NCBI RefSeq assembly: GCF_016757215.1
Contig: NZ_JAESIY010000019.1
Location: 1-49,855, forward strand
Source of the DNA: Fulvivirga sediminis
GTDB taxonomy: Bacteria > Bacteroidota > Bacteroidia > Cytophagales > Cyclobacteriaceae
DNA length: 49,855 nt
Direction of reading: 5' to 3'
The notes under the pieces are model-generated. The model had not been told where the DNA came from. It saw only the letters and a program-made list of their open reading frames with translations, and did not search any database. Shown here piece after piece: positions 1-8,867 of this stretch; the first letter of the stretch is position 1; each line of letters starts with the position of its first letter. The position numbers and the translations under genes are program-made.

Positions 1-2
1 GG

Positions 3-179
3 TATATGGATAAAAACCGTCCTCTTCCCCCTGGAGAGGCTTTGGATGCTTATCGAGAAAGGGATTATGAAAGAAGAAAAGCAGCAGGCTTTCCCCCTCC
101 TCTATTTCCCAGTACTTTTGATACTCCTGAAGCCACCCCTGAACAGCAGCAGGAAAGAGAGCGTATTGGCGGGTGGTAA
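3..179 (+). CDS. C-terminal end of a membrane protein of the YRERDYERRK family (partial at window edge)
   Basis: The window opens inside this gene; frame 3 reads through to a TAA at 177-179. The 58 visible residues contain YMDKNRPLPPGEALDAYRERD and end in RERIGGW. The same C-terminal cassette recurs in the next gene (812-990) and in a more diverged form in the one after (about 1530-1711), so this is the first of three tandem paralogues. DNA similarity between this end and 812-990 continues past the stop codon into the spacer (TAATAAGCTTT), which shows a segmental duplication rather than protein convergence. The function is not recognised. Its position beside a T6SS effector and immunity region suggests an orphan immunity gene, but this is inference. 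Confidence 0.75.
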   Translation, partial: YMDKNRPLPPGEALDAYRERDYERRKAAGFPPPLFPSTFDTPEATPEQQQERERIGGW

Positions 180-201
180 TAAGCTTTTTGCAGTTTATAC
201 T

Positions 202-990
202 ATGGAACAAATAATAGAAAGCGATTATAAAAGAGAGATCACACACTCTGATTATAGTGATGCGCATAAAAAAATAAAAAGAGGTGGATGGAGCAGAGTA
301 TTAAACCTACACATAACAGAGAATAAAATTACTTTTCTCAAAGAAGAACTAGGACTTAAAGGTGGCCTTTTAAAAGCTAATGATAAATTTATAGAATTTG
401 GAACATCACCACATATTACTCCAATATGGGTGGGGGGAGTTTTTTTTGCGGCCTTGATACTTATAATAAGTGGAGGAATAAAATTTCCAAATGAATTGAA
501 TACAGTCCAATTTATTATACCGCTAATCATTAGTTTATCTTGCCTTCTTTTTTTCGTGATTTATTACTTCACCATTCCTAAAAAGGAAGAAATATGGAAC
601 AGAGAAGACGGTTTAGTTACTTTCCCAGGGCTTATGTGGCAGAAAGACGTCACAATGCAGATAGAAAAAATCATGTTTCTTATGTCTGCTCCTAGCCATA
701 CAGGGGGCGGAGCATATATACTACAAATAAGAAGACCAGACCATGGGTATACTCCACACCTGGCTCCAATAGGAGGACAAAATTGCTACGAGGATCTGTC
801 TTACCTTTTATGGTATATGGATAAAAGCAGACCCCTACCTCCAGGCGATATTTTTGATGCTTATCGTGAAAGAGATTATGAAAGAAGAAAGGCAGCGGGC
901 TTTCCTCCCCCACTATTCCAAAGTACTTTTGATACCCCTGAAGCAACCCCTGAACAGCAGCAGGAAAGAGAGCGTATTGGTGGCTGGTAA
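202..990 (+). CDS. Membrane protein with YRERDYERRK C-terminal cassette, second tandem paralogue
   Basis: The frame is open from position 46, but the first 52 codons overlap the previous gene's conserved C-terminus in another frame. The ATG at 202 (MEQIIESDYK), just downstream of that gene's stop, is the sensible start, giving 262 residues. The protein has a soluble N-terminal part, two adjacent hydrophobic helices (about residues 78-95 and 107-125), a segment containing MWQKDVTM, then the shared cassette WYMDKSRPLPPG...YRERDYERRK...GGW. There is no signal peptide. The cassette is nearly identical to that of the gene upstream, while the N-terminal part should be specific. That is the pattern of polymorphic immunity or effector-associated families. 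The molecular function is unknown. Confidence 0.7.
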   Translation: MEQIIESDYKREITHSDYSDAHKKIKRGGWSRVLNLHITENKITFLKEELGLKGGLLKANDKFIEFGTSPHITPIWVGGVFFAALILIISGGIKFPNELNTVQFIIPLIISLSCLLFFVIYYFTIPKKEEIWNREDGLVTFPGLMWQKDVTMQIEKIMFLMSAPSHTGGGAYILQIRRPDHGYTPHLAPIGGQNCYEDLSYLLWYMDKSRPLPPGDIFDAYRERDYERRKAAGFPPPLFQSTFDTPEATPEQQQERERIGGW

Positions 991-1030
991 TAAGCTTTGC
1001 GCGGTTTAGGAAATAAAAGAAATTGAATAA

Positions 1031-1711
1031 ATGGAATTCTTATCAAAAGTTATAAAACAAAAACCCAATAAAATTAATCTAGAATATATTACATCAAATA
1101 AAAATGTTATTACAGAAGCCAATGATCAATTTTATAAAGAAGATGTATCCTTAAAAGGCTGGGCTTCATGGATTTTTTCTGTAGTATTTAGTTTTGTTGC
1201 CTTCGTACTATTATTACTTTCAGGCGGATCAGGATCTCTCATTATTGAAATTATACTATTTATAGTTGCATTCATAATGCTTATATATGGCTTCATTGCT
1301 CCTGCCAGATTTAAGATTTACGACAGGTTAAACGGTATTGTATTTCTTCCTAATCGTATAGGCAAAGATGCTACCTTAAATTTCTCCACCAGCGTTGGGT
1401 TTATAAAATACATTAATTCCAGCCCAGGTGTTATGAGCGGCATGTTAAAATTACTGTCCAGTAGAAAAAGACCTCGTCAAGGAGGTTTTCTTGCCCAGCA
1501 TAACCTAGATAATGTATGGGCTTTTACAGTTTGGTATATGGATAAAAACCGTCCTCTTCCTCCCGGAACTGCCTTTGATCCTTACCGTCAAAAAGACTTT
1601 GAAAGAAGAAAAGCAGAAGGCTTTCCTAAGCCCTTATATCCAAGCAACATTGCTACACCTGAAGCAACAAAAGCACAACAAGCAGAAAGACTAAGAATTG
1701 GAAAATGGTAA
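1031..1711 (+). CDS. Membrane protein with YRERDYERRK-type C-terminal cassette, third tandem paralogue
   Basis: This 226-residue protein starts MEFLSKVIKQ. Two hydrophobic helices (about residues 48-68 and 72-92) are separated by a short glycine/serine turn, followed by a loop with FLPNRIGKDA and then the family C-terminus (WYMDKNRPLPPG, YRQKDFERRKAEGFP, ending RIGKW). The cassette is more diverged than in the two upstream copies, so this is an older duplicate. The last codons overlap the start of the next gene (ATG at 1705 within the sequence ATGGTAA), suggesting translational coupling. No catalytic motif is visible. An immunity role is inferred only from position and from the shared-C-terminus, variable-N-terminus pattern. 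Confidence 0.7.
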   Translation: MEFLSKVIKQKPNKINLEYITSNKNVITEANDQFYKEDVSLKGWASWIFSVVFSFVAFVLLLLSGGSGSLIIEIILFIVAFIMLIYGFIAPARFKIYDRLNGIVFLPNRIGKDATLNFSTSVGFIKYINSSPGVMSGMLKLLSSRKRPRQGGFLAQHNLDNVWAFTVWYMDKNRPLPPGTAFDPYRQKDFERRKAEGFPKPLYPSNIATPEATKAQQAERLRIGKW

Positions 1712-2109
1712 CTAAGAATCAACATCAACTCCCTAAAGTATCATGGCTATTTGTGATACTTGCCATAGGTTTAATAATAAGCTGCGCTCAGTATATCGTC
1801 CCTTATATAGCTAATAACATATTAGGTGTGGCCAGCTACGGCCAATATAACGCGCAACTGGAAATCTTGAAATATGCAACTATTATAATTCATTTCATTT
1901 TTAATATTTTCATCTCTATCTGGTTAATTAATGCTGCCAAAAGTGATAAATCTAAAGTACTCTGGTTTTTCTTCGGCCTGGTTTTTGGCATACTGGCTAT
2001 AATACTTTTCTATTTACATCTGCTAATCAATCAAATGCGTGATCTTCAAGCTTCCTTGGAAAGGTTAAATCTGCCTGAGCAAGGGCGGTTCAAAAAAGAC
2101 CCTGAATGA
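1705..2109 (+). CDS. Small integral membrane protein, coupled to the upstream paralogue
   Basis: The product has 134 residues. Its ATG lies inside the last codons of the upstream gene (7-nt overlap), so the two are probably made together. Three hydrophobic segments are visible, at about residues 13-35 (VSWLFVILAIGLIISCA), 54-76 (IIIHFIFNIFISIWLI) and 83-105 (VLWFFFGLVFGILAIILFYL). A short amphipathic tail (MRDLQASLERLNLPEQ) and a charged end follow. No known family is recognised. Overlap with an immunity-like membrane protein suggests a partner subunit. Confidence 0.6.
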   Translation: MVTKNQHQLPKVSWLFVILAIGLIISCAQYIVPYIANNILGVASYGQYNAQLEILKYATIIIHFIFNIFISIWLINAAKSDKSKVLWFFFGLVFGILAIILFYLHLLINQMRDLQASLERLNLPEQGRFKKDPE

Positions 2110-2211
2110 ATGGCTACTTGAAGCTTACTTTTGACAAACACATAGAATACATATAAATGCTTCCCATACTTTCTGTGAAAACAGGAGTATATTAGATATA
2201 CAACTAAAAAA

Positions 2212-2895
2212 ATGAAAAAGATAATATTAGACATAAGTAAAATACTTGCCAAATCATTCTTTAAATGGCTCTCCACTATTGCAATAGGTCTGGGCTTGTC
2301 CCTTATGGCTTTTACCATAGGCACTATACTAGTTATCAATGCAGCTGGAGATGGCCCTGGCTATCCTGGGGCAGCTCATACTGGAGGATTAGGAGCTATT
2401 ATGGGAGTAATTATACTATTTTCAACTGATTTTTGGGCAATGCTTTTAGCTACTTTGAGCCTGCTAGTTTTTCCTTTTCTATATTTAAATATTGCTAATA
2501 AGGCGGCCTTACATGGGGCGGTATATCTATTATGGAAAAATAATATGGAGACATGGATTACTGAAAAATTCACTTTTTATGTTAAGAAGATAGTAAGTAA
2601 AGAAAATAGTATCGCGAAAAATATAGATGATAAGGCCACCGTGAAAGCTAGACTTATCAACTCTATTCGATCAGACCAAAGCACATCAAAGTGGCAAAAG
2701 AAAGTATTGACCTATGTTTTAAAAAAGATCAAACTAGAGGATATTGACACCCTTGCTGACGATGAAAAGGTAAGCGATTTTATCACAAAGAAAATTTTGG
2801 ATTTTGTTTCTGACATTGGTGCTCCAAGCAACAAATTTCTAATCATCACACTATTAATCCATCTATTATTAATACCAATAGCGCTTATTTTTTAG
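2212..2895 (+). CDS. Hypothetical membrane protein with C-terminal anchor
   Basis: This 227-residue protein is not recognised. It has hydrophobic stretches at about residues 18-42, 60-78 and 80-97, with a glycine-rich loop (GDGPGYPGAAHTGGLG) between the first and second. A charged, Lys-rich domain of about 110 residues follows (KKIVSKENS...VLKKIKLEDI), and a final hydrophobic segment ends the chain (LIITLLIHLLLIPIALIF). It is the last plus-strand gene of the left-hand cluster and converges with the minus-strand immunity-type genes across a bidirectional terminator. No signal peptide cleavage site or catalytic motif is evident. Confidence 0.6.
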   Translation: MKKIILDISKILAKSFFKWLSTIAIGLGLSLMAFTIGTILVINAAGDGPGYPGAAHTGGLGAIMGVIILFSTDFWAMLLATLSLLVFPFLYLNIANKAALHGAVYLLWKNNMETWITEKFTFYVKKIVSKENSIAKNIDDKATVKARLINSIRSDQSTSKWQKKVLTYVLKKIKLEDIDTLADDEKVSDFITKKILDFVSDIGAPSNKFLIITLLIHLLLIPIALIF

Positions 2896-2902
2896 ATTAC
2901 CG

Positions 2903-2937
2903 CTTGAAAAAACGATCTTTACTATCGTTTTTTCAAG
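2903..2937. terminator. Bidirectional terminator between convergent genes
   Basis: A perfect 14-bp inverted repeat, CTTGAAAAAACGAT / ATCGTTTTTTCAAG, has a 7-nt loop (2903-2916 and 2924-2937). It sits between the plus gene ending at 2895 and the minus gene whose stop codon (2922-2924) lies in the loop and 3' arm. The built-in A6/T6 tracts let it work in both directions. Confidence 0.8.
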
Positions 2938-3359
2938 ACTAAATATTTATCAGAACATTCGCTTAGTCTGGTATATTGATTCATGCTGTTCCCGTAGTTT
3001 TGAATTATTATAGAGTTATCCTCATATTTACCCGATACGTCCTCCCCTGGGTCATCTCCTATCAATCTTTTAAAAAGTAAATACACTTGCTGATTATTCT
3101 TTAAAATCTCAATAGTCCCTTTTAACTTTCTCTTTGATGTTTCTAAATGATAGATGCCCCCAGATATATCAATCTGAAGCTGACAGTCATTGGCGGCCAT
3201 TAAAATGTATTGCCCATCATATTTACTTTGATCAACAAAATTATTCTCTGCCTGTTTCTGCTCATTATTATATGATTTTAAAGTGGATTGCGCCTTCCCT
3301 TTTTCATAATTAACTAAAACCAGAATAGTTACCATACCGATTAACCCAAGTAGCCTCAT
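2922..3359 (-). CDS. Exported small protein, paralogue of the 10550-10987 lipoprotein; candidate immunity protein for a GH19 effector
   Basis: The 145-residue product starts with a hydrophobic signal sequence (MRLLGLIGMVTILVLVNYEKGKAQ) without a clear lipobox cysteine. The mature part is predicted to be beta-rich: YILMAANDCQLQIDIS, LKGTIEI, YLLFKRLIGDDPGEDVSGKYED, IIIQNYGNSMNQYTRLSECSDKYLVL. The protein at 10550-10987 shares this region closely (NDCQ.VIDISG, GDDPEEE, IIQNYGNS, ECSDKYLVL). Both occur a few genes downstream of LysM/GH19 effectors, which makes them good candidates for periplasmic inhibitors of a cell-wall hydrolase. Start and stop overlap the upstream TPR gene by 4 nt (ATGA), so translation is coupled. 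Confidence 0.65.
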   Translation of the reverse strand: MRLLGLIGMVTILVLVNYEKGKAQSTLKSYNNEQKQAENNFVDQSKYDGQYILMAANDCQLQIDISGGIYHLETSKRKLKGTIEILKNNQQVYLLFKRLIGDDPGEDVSGKYEDNSIIIQNYGNSMNQYTRLSECSDKYLVLKKR

Positions 3360-4252
3360 CTCAATCGCTCGTTTATCACCTTGGGTATTTTACTTTCTTT
3401 ACCTGCTTCTTTCATTTTTTGCACATAAATATGGTAAGCCTCCCTTGCTTCTTCCTTTTTACCAAAACCCCAATAAGCATCTCCCAAATTGATGTAAGCT
3501 ACTGTTCTTTCCGGATATTTATCAATTATGTTATTCAACAGATACACCGATTCATCATAAGCGCCAAGTTGCTCCATATAATAGGCGATATCATTATAAT
3601 ACCCGATAGTTTCTTTTTTTAAGGGGTAGTTAGAAAGCAGTGTGAATATGAATTCCTCAGAAAGATTTTTGACGTAGTGCTTTTCTTTCAAAAGAACTTT
3701 CAATCTGCTTAATAGAGTAGCGTTTTCCAAACTACCTAGGTCTATACAGTCTTCCTTATCAGCTGTAATACATATCCTATTTGCCTCATGAGATAAGTTA
3801 TAAGCGATAGATTTATTCACCTTCCATTCTCCATTATCGAAGGCGATGAAATAATTTATATTTTGTCCTCCTGCACCATTAAAAAAGGTTTTAATACAGC
3901 ATATATTATTTCCTACGCTAAAAGCTGAAATGGTATCTACAAAATAAACTCCATCAAAGGAGTAGTTCTCGCCATGATACACATTTTCATACTCTCCTCC
4001 TCTTTTCACAAAAAACAATAGCTCATCTCCATTTTTATTATTAACCACCTTATCCAAGATGCCATCTTTATTAACGTCTATATCGAGTATTAAATAATCC
4101 CGATGATTTTCGTAATATTCCAATTCTTTAATTTCACCATTGGAAAAACTACAGCAAGCCTTCTCTACTAAAGAAAAATCTGCTGCACTACTTTGCAGGC
4201 AAATACCGCAGCTAAAAACCAACAATAAAATAATAGCCAAATTTCTACTCAT
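3356..4252 (-). CDS. Exported TPR protein, variable N-terminal domain plus shared TPR module
   Basis: 298 residues with a signal peptide (MSRNLAIILLLVFSCGICLQSSA). Residues about 25-190 form a beta-rich domain, including LILDIDVNKDGILDKVV, an EF-hand-like Asp-rich motif typical of repair or propeller-type repeats. The last 85 residues are a two-repeat TPR module (YYNDIAYYMEQLGAYDES, PERTVAYINLGDAYWGFGKK, KIPKVINERLR). The same module closes the proteins at 6793-7665 and 9352-9954, while their N-terminal parts differ. Position downstream of a GH19 effector and coupling to the next exported protein suggest an immunity role. The direct function is unknown. Confidence 0.65.
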   Translation of the reverse strand: MSRNLAIILLLVFSCGICLQSSAADFSLVEKACCSFSNGEIKELEYYENHRDYLILDIDVNKDGILDKVVNNKNGDELLFFVKRGGEYENVYHGENYSFDGVYFVDTISAFSVGNNICCIKTFFNGAGGQNINYFIAFDNGEWKVNKSIAYNLSHEANRICITADKEDCIDLGSLENATLLSRLKVLLKEKHYVKNLSEEFIFTLLSNYPLKKETIGYYNDIAYYMEQLGAYDESVYLLNNIIDKYPERTVAYINLGDAYWGFGKKEEAREAYHIYVQKMKEAGKESKIPKVINERLR

Positions 4253-4311
4253 CTCACAAATACTGGTAAAACCATAAATTACACCTTCTCTAAAATAGAT
4301 AAGTAAAGTGT

Positions 4312-5016
4312 TTAATATCCCAATCTTTTTAATTCTGCTCGAATTGCTGAAGCATTCTTATATCTAGCTTTTACGTTGTCACCTTCTTGCCAGCCTTCAA
4401 ATTCTAGCCCAAAATGGCCACTGATATCTGCCAAATAAATGAGTTTATCTTGATACACACTAGAATTTAGATCATCATAAATATAAGTTTGATATAAAGT
4501 ACCTTCCGCTGTCAGTTTTATTCTTTGAGGCCATGTGCATAGCACAATAAGTTCCTTATCAGGATCACTATCCGCATTCGCAAAAAATACAGAAGCTATT
4601 TCTGCGCCGTTACCTGCCGGCAGGTAATTGTCTATCCTTATAAGGTTGTATTTTATTTCATCTTTTGAAAAAAGAATAAACCCTTCCACAGCATCATCAT
4701 CATCTATTATGGTATTAAAAAATAGAATAATAGTTGAAACGTCTGCCACCCAATGAGTAGTTTCTATGGCAGGATGATTGCGTGAAACTTCTTCTCCATA
4801 TAACTCATAGGCTACCCTATTTACAAAAACCTCCAAACCTTCACCCTCATTGCGGGTAAACTCCTTATTTACGTGACTTCCTAAAGTATCAGCCCTTACT
4901 ATTTCATTTATATTCAATGAAACATCCGCAACTACACTTTCTGGCTTCCCCAAAAAAAAGATGATAAAAATAGCTGCAAGTGATAAAAATGATTTCTTCA
5001 TGCATTTACTTTTCAT
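4312..5016 (-). CDS. Exported protein coupled to the LysM/GH19 effector; candidate cognate immunity protein
   Basis: The product has 234 residues. A signal peptide is likely (MKKSFLSLAAIFIIFFLGKPESVVA, starting from the second Met). The mature protein has an acidic stretch (NTIIDDDDAVEGFILF) and a motif NADSDPDKELIVL of the Asp-rich kind, and ends AELKRLGY. Its start overlaps the stop of the effector gene by 4 nt (ATGA at 5013-5016), the tightest coupling in the region, so it is the best immediate immunity candidate for that effector. A degraded relative of its C-terminus (ending KLKEIGY) is visible at 10426-10480. No enzyme motif is seen. Confidence 0.65.
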   Translation of the reverse strand: MKSKCMKKSFLSLAAIFIIFFLGKPESVVADVSLNINEIVRADTLGSHVNKEFTRNEGEGLEVFVNRVAYELYGEEVSRNHPAIETTHWVADVSTIILFFNTIIDDDDAVEGFILFSKDEIKYNLIRIDNYLPAGNGAEIASVFFANADSDPDKELIVLCTWPQRIKLTAEGTLYQTYIYDDLNSSVYQDKLIYLADISGHFGLEFEGWQEGDNVKARYKNASAIRAELKRLGY

Positions 5017-6689
5017 GAACTGCTACATTCATCTACCTTAAAAACTTTCTTGGTATTTAAAAATGCCTTCTTCCTATCATCATAGGACTTAGTGGCAACA
5101 TTTATCTTGGCAGTTACAGCGTCTACGTGACTTGGGCTACTACCCTTCATTGACTCTCTATAACATTCCTTTTCAAACCAATCTACTAAGCCAGCAAAAA
5201 CAGCTTCTTTCGCAGAAAATTCATCTACTCCTATTGATAACTGCACTCCTGAACCTGGTATCAAATCATCTATTATTCTTTGAGAATTAGTATAATTAGT
5301 TCTGCCTGTAATTTGCAAAAGACCTCTTCCTCGGAAGCTCCAGCCATCTCCCTCATTAATATTGCCTAGTTTAAAGCTTTTACTTCGGTTATTATCATCA
5401 TAGGCAATATTGGCTATTGCCTTTTGATCTGCCCTTTGAGATGATGGAATCTCCACCTTTTTCTTCACGGTGATCTCCTCATTAGTATTAGGATCCCATT
5501 TAATTACTTCCTCATAATAAATGTATGGGCCCCTGCCTATCTCATAAGCCCTCTTCATTAGCGATTTGTTTTTCTTAAAGCAACTGAATGGATAGCCTGA
5601 AACCAGAGCCGAAACTGAATAATTTAAACTTTCTCCTTTGAATGCTCCAGATAAGTTTGACCGACTCTCGACATATGCCTGAGCAAAAAAATGTGCTCTT
5701 TTTAAACATGTGTCTAACTCAAATATTTCATATAATTTTTTTGTAGAACCATCTTTAGTGACATAACTCCGATTAAACTCTTCTACAATTGCTTTCTTTT
5801 TACTATCTGATGCATCTTTAAAAACACCGGAAACCTCCTCAAAATCAAGGTCTTGGTAGCAACGACATGGCATTTTCCCGATCTTAAACCACTCGCCATC
5901 CACATCAAGCCACACATTGCCTGCTTTTTGTGCTTTTACCTCTCTCTTCTCTGCATTTCCATGATAGATGATATTCAAATCTTGCTGATCTTCTACTGCA
6001 TGAGCATCCACCTGCAAACACAAGTTGGTTTTCTTATCTGCCACACAATCTAAAGCCTCCCTCCACTCTTTCATCTTATCCTTATCATCTGTATCAATAG
6101 CTATTTTAGCTACGGCCAAATCCCTAAATTCATCTTTATTGATGTACTCCGACTCACACATATTGCCAACTGTTGCGGTTATCACATAACCATAATTGCC
6201 ATATTCATCTTTCACCGATACAAACTGACCGACCTCCGCCAAACACTTTTCTTTGCCTTGAATTACTTTTATCGTCAACTTATAACCAGAAAAGTTTTTG
6301 GTTTCTACTATCACATAAAGCTCTTTTCTTATACACCCGCTACTAACTGTAGTGAAATTCATCTTCTTCCTTTTCTCACGCCTAGCCGATTGGGTAGGCA
6401 GCGTAATTTTCTGACCTATAGATAATCTTCCTTTATTTTCTTGAGTTATACGGCTATCACTTTTCACAATAGCATTGACGGTAGTTCCCTTTTTCGCAGC
6501 TATGCCACTAAGCGTATCTCCAGCAACCACCGTATACACTTCTGGCACCGCTTCAGTCCTGCTTTCTACCTCCACCTCTTCAATAGTAGCCTCAGCAAAA
6601 TATGCTTTAATGATCTCTGACTTTACCGCTCTTAAAGAGGGGTCTTCATATGAAGTATTTTGTTTTTTTCTGAAATTAAGCTTTGCCAT
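5013..6689 (-). CDS. T6SS-associated effector: LysM, shared docking domain, GH19-type muramidase/chitinase
   Basis: The frame is open from 6731, but starting at the ATG at 6689 (MAKLNFRKKQ) aligns this protein without gaps to the 11015-12649 effector from residue 1 to about 270, including KAYFAEATIEEV at residues 28-39 of both. Length from this start is 558. Domains: N-terminal KAYF segment; LysM, about 50-100 (VYTVVAGDTLSGIA); beta-sandwich-like region, about 110-270 (ELYVIVETKNFSGY, NVWLDVDGEWF); GH19 (lysozyme-like) fold, about 325-550, with candidate catalytic Glu341 in AQAYVES and the motif RGRGLLQITGRTNY. It has no signal peptide, as expected for T6SS cargo. It probably cleaves peptidoglycan in a rival cell; the substrate is inferred from the family. 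It is followed directly by an overlapping immunity candidate. Confidence 0.8.
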   Translation of the reverse strand: MAKLNFRKKQNTSYEDPSLRAVKSEIIKAYFAEATIEEVEVESRTEAVPEVYTVVAGDTLSGIAAKKGTTVNAIVKSDSRITQENKGRLSIGQKITLPTQSARREKRKKMNFTTVSSGCIRKELYVIVETKNFSGYKLTIKVIQGKEKCLAEVGQFVSVKDEYGNYGYVITATVGNMCESEYINKDEFRDLAVAKIAIDTDDKDKMKEWREALDCVADKKTNLCLQVDAHAVEDQQDLNIIYHGNAEKREVKAQKAGNVWLDVDGEWFKIGKMPCRCYQDLDFEEVSGVFKDASDSKKKAIVEEFNRSYVTKDGSTKKLYEIFELDTCLKRAHFFAQAYVESRSNLSGAFKGESLNYSVSALVSGYPFSCFKKNKSLMKRAYEIGRGPYIYYEEVIKWDPNTNEEITVKKKVEIPSSQRADQKAIANIAYDDNNRSKSFKLGNINEGDGWSFRGRGLLQITGRTNYTNSQRIIDDLIPGSGVQLSIGVDEFSAKEAVFAGLVDWFEKECYRESMKGSSPSHVDAVTAKINVATKSYDDRKKAFLNTKKVFKVDECSSS

Positions 6690-6792
6690 AATATTTTCTA
6701 TTTTCTGACATCTATTCGAGCTTACACTCACTTATGTGAGTACTAATATTTCACGATGTATCCTCCCAATAGACTTGGAATATGAATTCAAC

Positions 6793-7665
6793 TTATTCCT
6801 TCAACCGATCTTTAATGTATGGAGGAATTTTGGTTGCCTTTCCTTTTTGATTCATGAGATGAAAATATTCTTTGTAAGCCTCTTTCGCCTTTTCCTCTTG
6901 ATCCATTTTCCAATAGGCATCACCAAGATTAATATAAGCTACTACCCTCTCAGGATCTTGATCGATGATTTTATTTAGTAAGTAAGCCGCCTCAGCATAA
7001 GCTCCAGACTGCTCTAAGTAATAAGCAATATCATTATACTTTCGTAAATTTTCATCAGCAATTAAATTTCGATTTGACTGATCTACACTTAAAGCTGCGG
7101 CTTTTATTTTCACAAACTCTTTAGCAGTAAACCACTTTGCGAAGTAATCATACAAAGACAATACTGTTGATTTATTTACAACTTTAAGAATGTGACTATC
7201 TATACTCCATTGCTCCTCTTGAAAAAATCTCTCCTGTGTTTCTTCTCCTTCATAAATAGTTTCTTTTTGCTGAAACCAATTATTCAACTTTTCATCATAC
7301 ATATACTGTACATAAGCTTCATAACCATCCACTCCTGTAACCCATTCATAGGTTTCTATACAGCCCTTACCACAATTGTTGATTTGTGGCATAGAATGAG
7401 CCATTGGCATATCAAAGGTTTGTTTTTCATTATTCCCAAATAATACCGTACAGGCACAATAAGGCTCTTGCTGACCTTTTGTTTTATTGCAATAAATTTT
7501 ATCCAACAAAGTATCGTAATCAAAATACCCCTCTACTTCCAAGTCATTGCCTGTCAACGTTTCTTGGATATCTATGCCTGCTTTACCTTTTTCATAGCCA
7601 CCACAACATAAAAGGATAAATAAAGCAGCTGCAACTAATGAAGAAATTTCACAACCAATAATCAT
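6793..7665 (-). CDS. TPR lipoprotein, second member of the shared-TPR family
   Basis: 290 residues. The N-terminus is hydrophobic and ends in a lipobox-like LLCCGG (about residues 15-23), so it is probably a lipoprotein. Residues 30-190 are a variable domain (YFDYDTLLDKIYCNKTKG, an Asp/Lys motif with pairs of Cys). The C-terminal 85 residues are the shared TPR module (YNDIAYYLEQSGAYAEAAYLL, PERVVAYINLGDAYWKMDQEE, KIPPYIKDRLKE). It lies upstream of the GH19 effector at 5013-6689 on the same strand. A degraded copy of the same module follows in the spacer upstream (7775-7858). Function is inferred to be immunity-like. Confidence 0.65.
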   Translation of the reverse strand: MIIGCEISSLVAAALFILLCCGGYEKGKAGIDIQETLTGNDLEVEGYFDYDTLLDKIYCNKTKGQQEPYCACTVLFGNNEKQTFDMPMAHSMPQINNCGKGCIETYEWVTGVDGYEAYVQYMYDEKLNNWFQQKETIYEGEETQERFFQEEQWSIDSHILKVVNKSTVLSLYDYFAKWFTAKEFVKIKAAALSVDQSNRNLIADENLRKYNDIAYYLEQSGAYAEAAYLLNKIIDQDPERVVAYINLGDAYWKMDQEEKAKEAYKEYFHLMNQKGKATKIPPYIKDRLKE

Positions 7666-7774
7666 ACACTTAATTCTAAAGCCAAACCTCGAAAATATTA
7701 CAGTGCCTCATGAATTTCATATCAGTCACTTCAGATTCCAATGATTAAAACTATAAAATACTAACTCAATTTTG

Positions 7775-7858
7775 CTATCGATATTTAATGTACGCAGGAA
7801 TTCTGATTACACTCTCTTTTTTATTCATTTGATAAATATATTTTTTTAAAGACTCTCT
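7775..7858 (-). pseudogene. Remnant of the shared TPR-module C-terminus
   Basis: The minus strand reads RESLKKYIYQMNKKESVIR, then IPAYIKYR and a stop. This matches the last 28 residues of the TPR proteins (for example YFHLMNQKGKATKIPPYIKDR at 6793). No open frame continues upstream, so this is a stranded 3' end left by recombination or deletion. The rest of the 352-nt spacer 7666-8017 shows no gene. Confidence 0.65.
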
Positions 7859-8017
7859 GTAACATTATCCTTTGTCAATAATTAAAAGAAGCCCATTATA
7901 ATTCAATTGAATCTTAATGAGCTTTTGAGTAACACTTAAATTGGCTCAATTAGTCGCTATATCCAATTATTATTTCATCCTATGGTGAACGTCCTATTTT
8001 TAATGTTTCAAACTTTA

Positions 8018-8866
8018 TTATTCCTGAGTAGGATAAATTACCTCGACATCACTTCTTTTAACATAACCAGTGGTCACCGATGATTTACCATCATAATATA
8101 CTTTACACCACTCACCTCCTTCATCTTCCAGGTAAGCAATATCCCCCTTCAATAGATATGCTCTACGCTTTGTATCCTCAGAAGGCTCATCATGGAAGTA
8201 GGTTTTCACTGAGACCACCCTTGCCTTAGTAGAATAATTATAGATATTAAATGTTTTGATATAATCGACATCACCAACCTTTGATTTAGTTTTGAGAAAG
8301 GAAAAAATTTCACCAGGAAATGAGTATGATTTAGCAAAACTCACTTTCTCTAAGCTGTTTAAATCATTAATATTTGCTCCATAATAAAGATCATCATCCA
8401 ACACCTCAAATGTATCAAAATATACAAGATGTCGTTTGCTAATATTTACAGTATCTATTTTTGAGCCTTGCTGCATTTGAAATGGCTCATATTTTCTTAT
8501 TAAGAATTCACCAGTTTCCTGAAAATCATTGAAAGAACTTAGATTTACTGGCCTAGTGTCAGAAAATCCAATAGCCCCTTTTGTCAGAATTATACTATCG
8601 CTGTCTTTTATGATGATATCAATAAATTTATTTTCATAAATAACTTTAAAGTACTTATTATTATGGTCATCTTTTTTTTGACCTTCATGCTCTAAGTAAT
8701 AAGAATAACTTTCCCATAGTCCCTGTATTTCCTGCAGATGTAACTTAGCACATACTTTGATTACATTAGTCTCGCTTGACCCTTCACTTACTTCTGAACT
8801 AGCCCCGCAACTTAAAACAACCAGTCCTATAACAAAAAATAGAGTCTTCAATAAATTACACATCAT
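8018..8866 (-). CDS. Lipoprotein with C-terminal SH3-like domain; candidate immunity protein
   Basis: 282 residues with a lipoprotein signal (MMCNLLKTLFFVIGLVVLSCGASS; lipobox LSCG). The central part is beta-rich and unrecognised. The last 65 residues look like a bacterial SH3 domain (ARVVSVKTYFHDEP, AYLLKGDIAYLEDEGGEWCKVYYDG, GYVKRSDVEVI). Its start is 1 nt from the stop of the truncated GH19 gene at 8868, so it probably was the partner of that effector when intact. SH3b domains bind cell-wall peptides, which would suit a protein that shields peptidoglycan or blocks a muramidase. That is inference. Confidence 0.65.
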   Translation of the reverse strand: MMCNLLKTLFFVIGLVVLSCGASSEVSEGSSETNVIKVCAKLHLQEIQGLWESYSYYLEHEGQKKDDHNNKYFKVIYENKFIDIIIKDSDSIILTKGAIGFSDTRPVNLSSFNDFQETGEFLIRKYEPFQMQQGSKIDTVNISKRHLVYFDTFEVLDDDLYYGANINDLNSLEKVSFAKSYSFPGEIFSFLKTKSKVGDVDYIKTFNIYNYSTKARVVSVKTYFHDEPSEDTKRRAYLLKGDIAYLEDEGGEWCKVYYDGKSSVTTGYVKRSDVEVIYPTQE

Positions 8867-8867
8867 A

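Noticed and set aside
46-201. Extended N-terminus of the 202-990 gene
   Set aside because: It is the antiphase reading of the previous gene's conserved C-terminus; the ATG at 202 follows that gene's stop.
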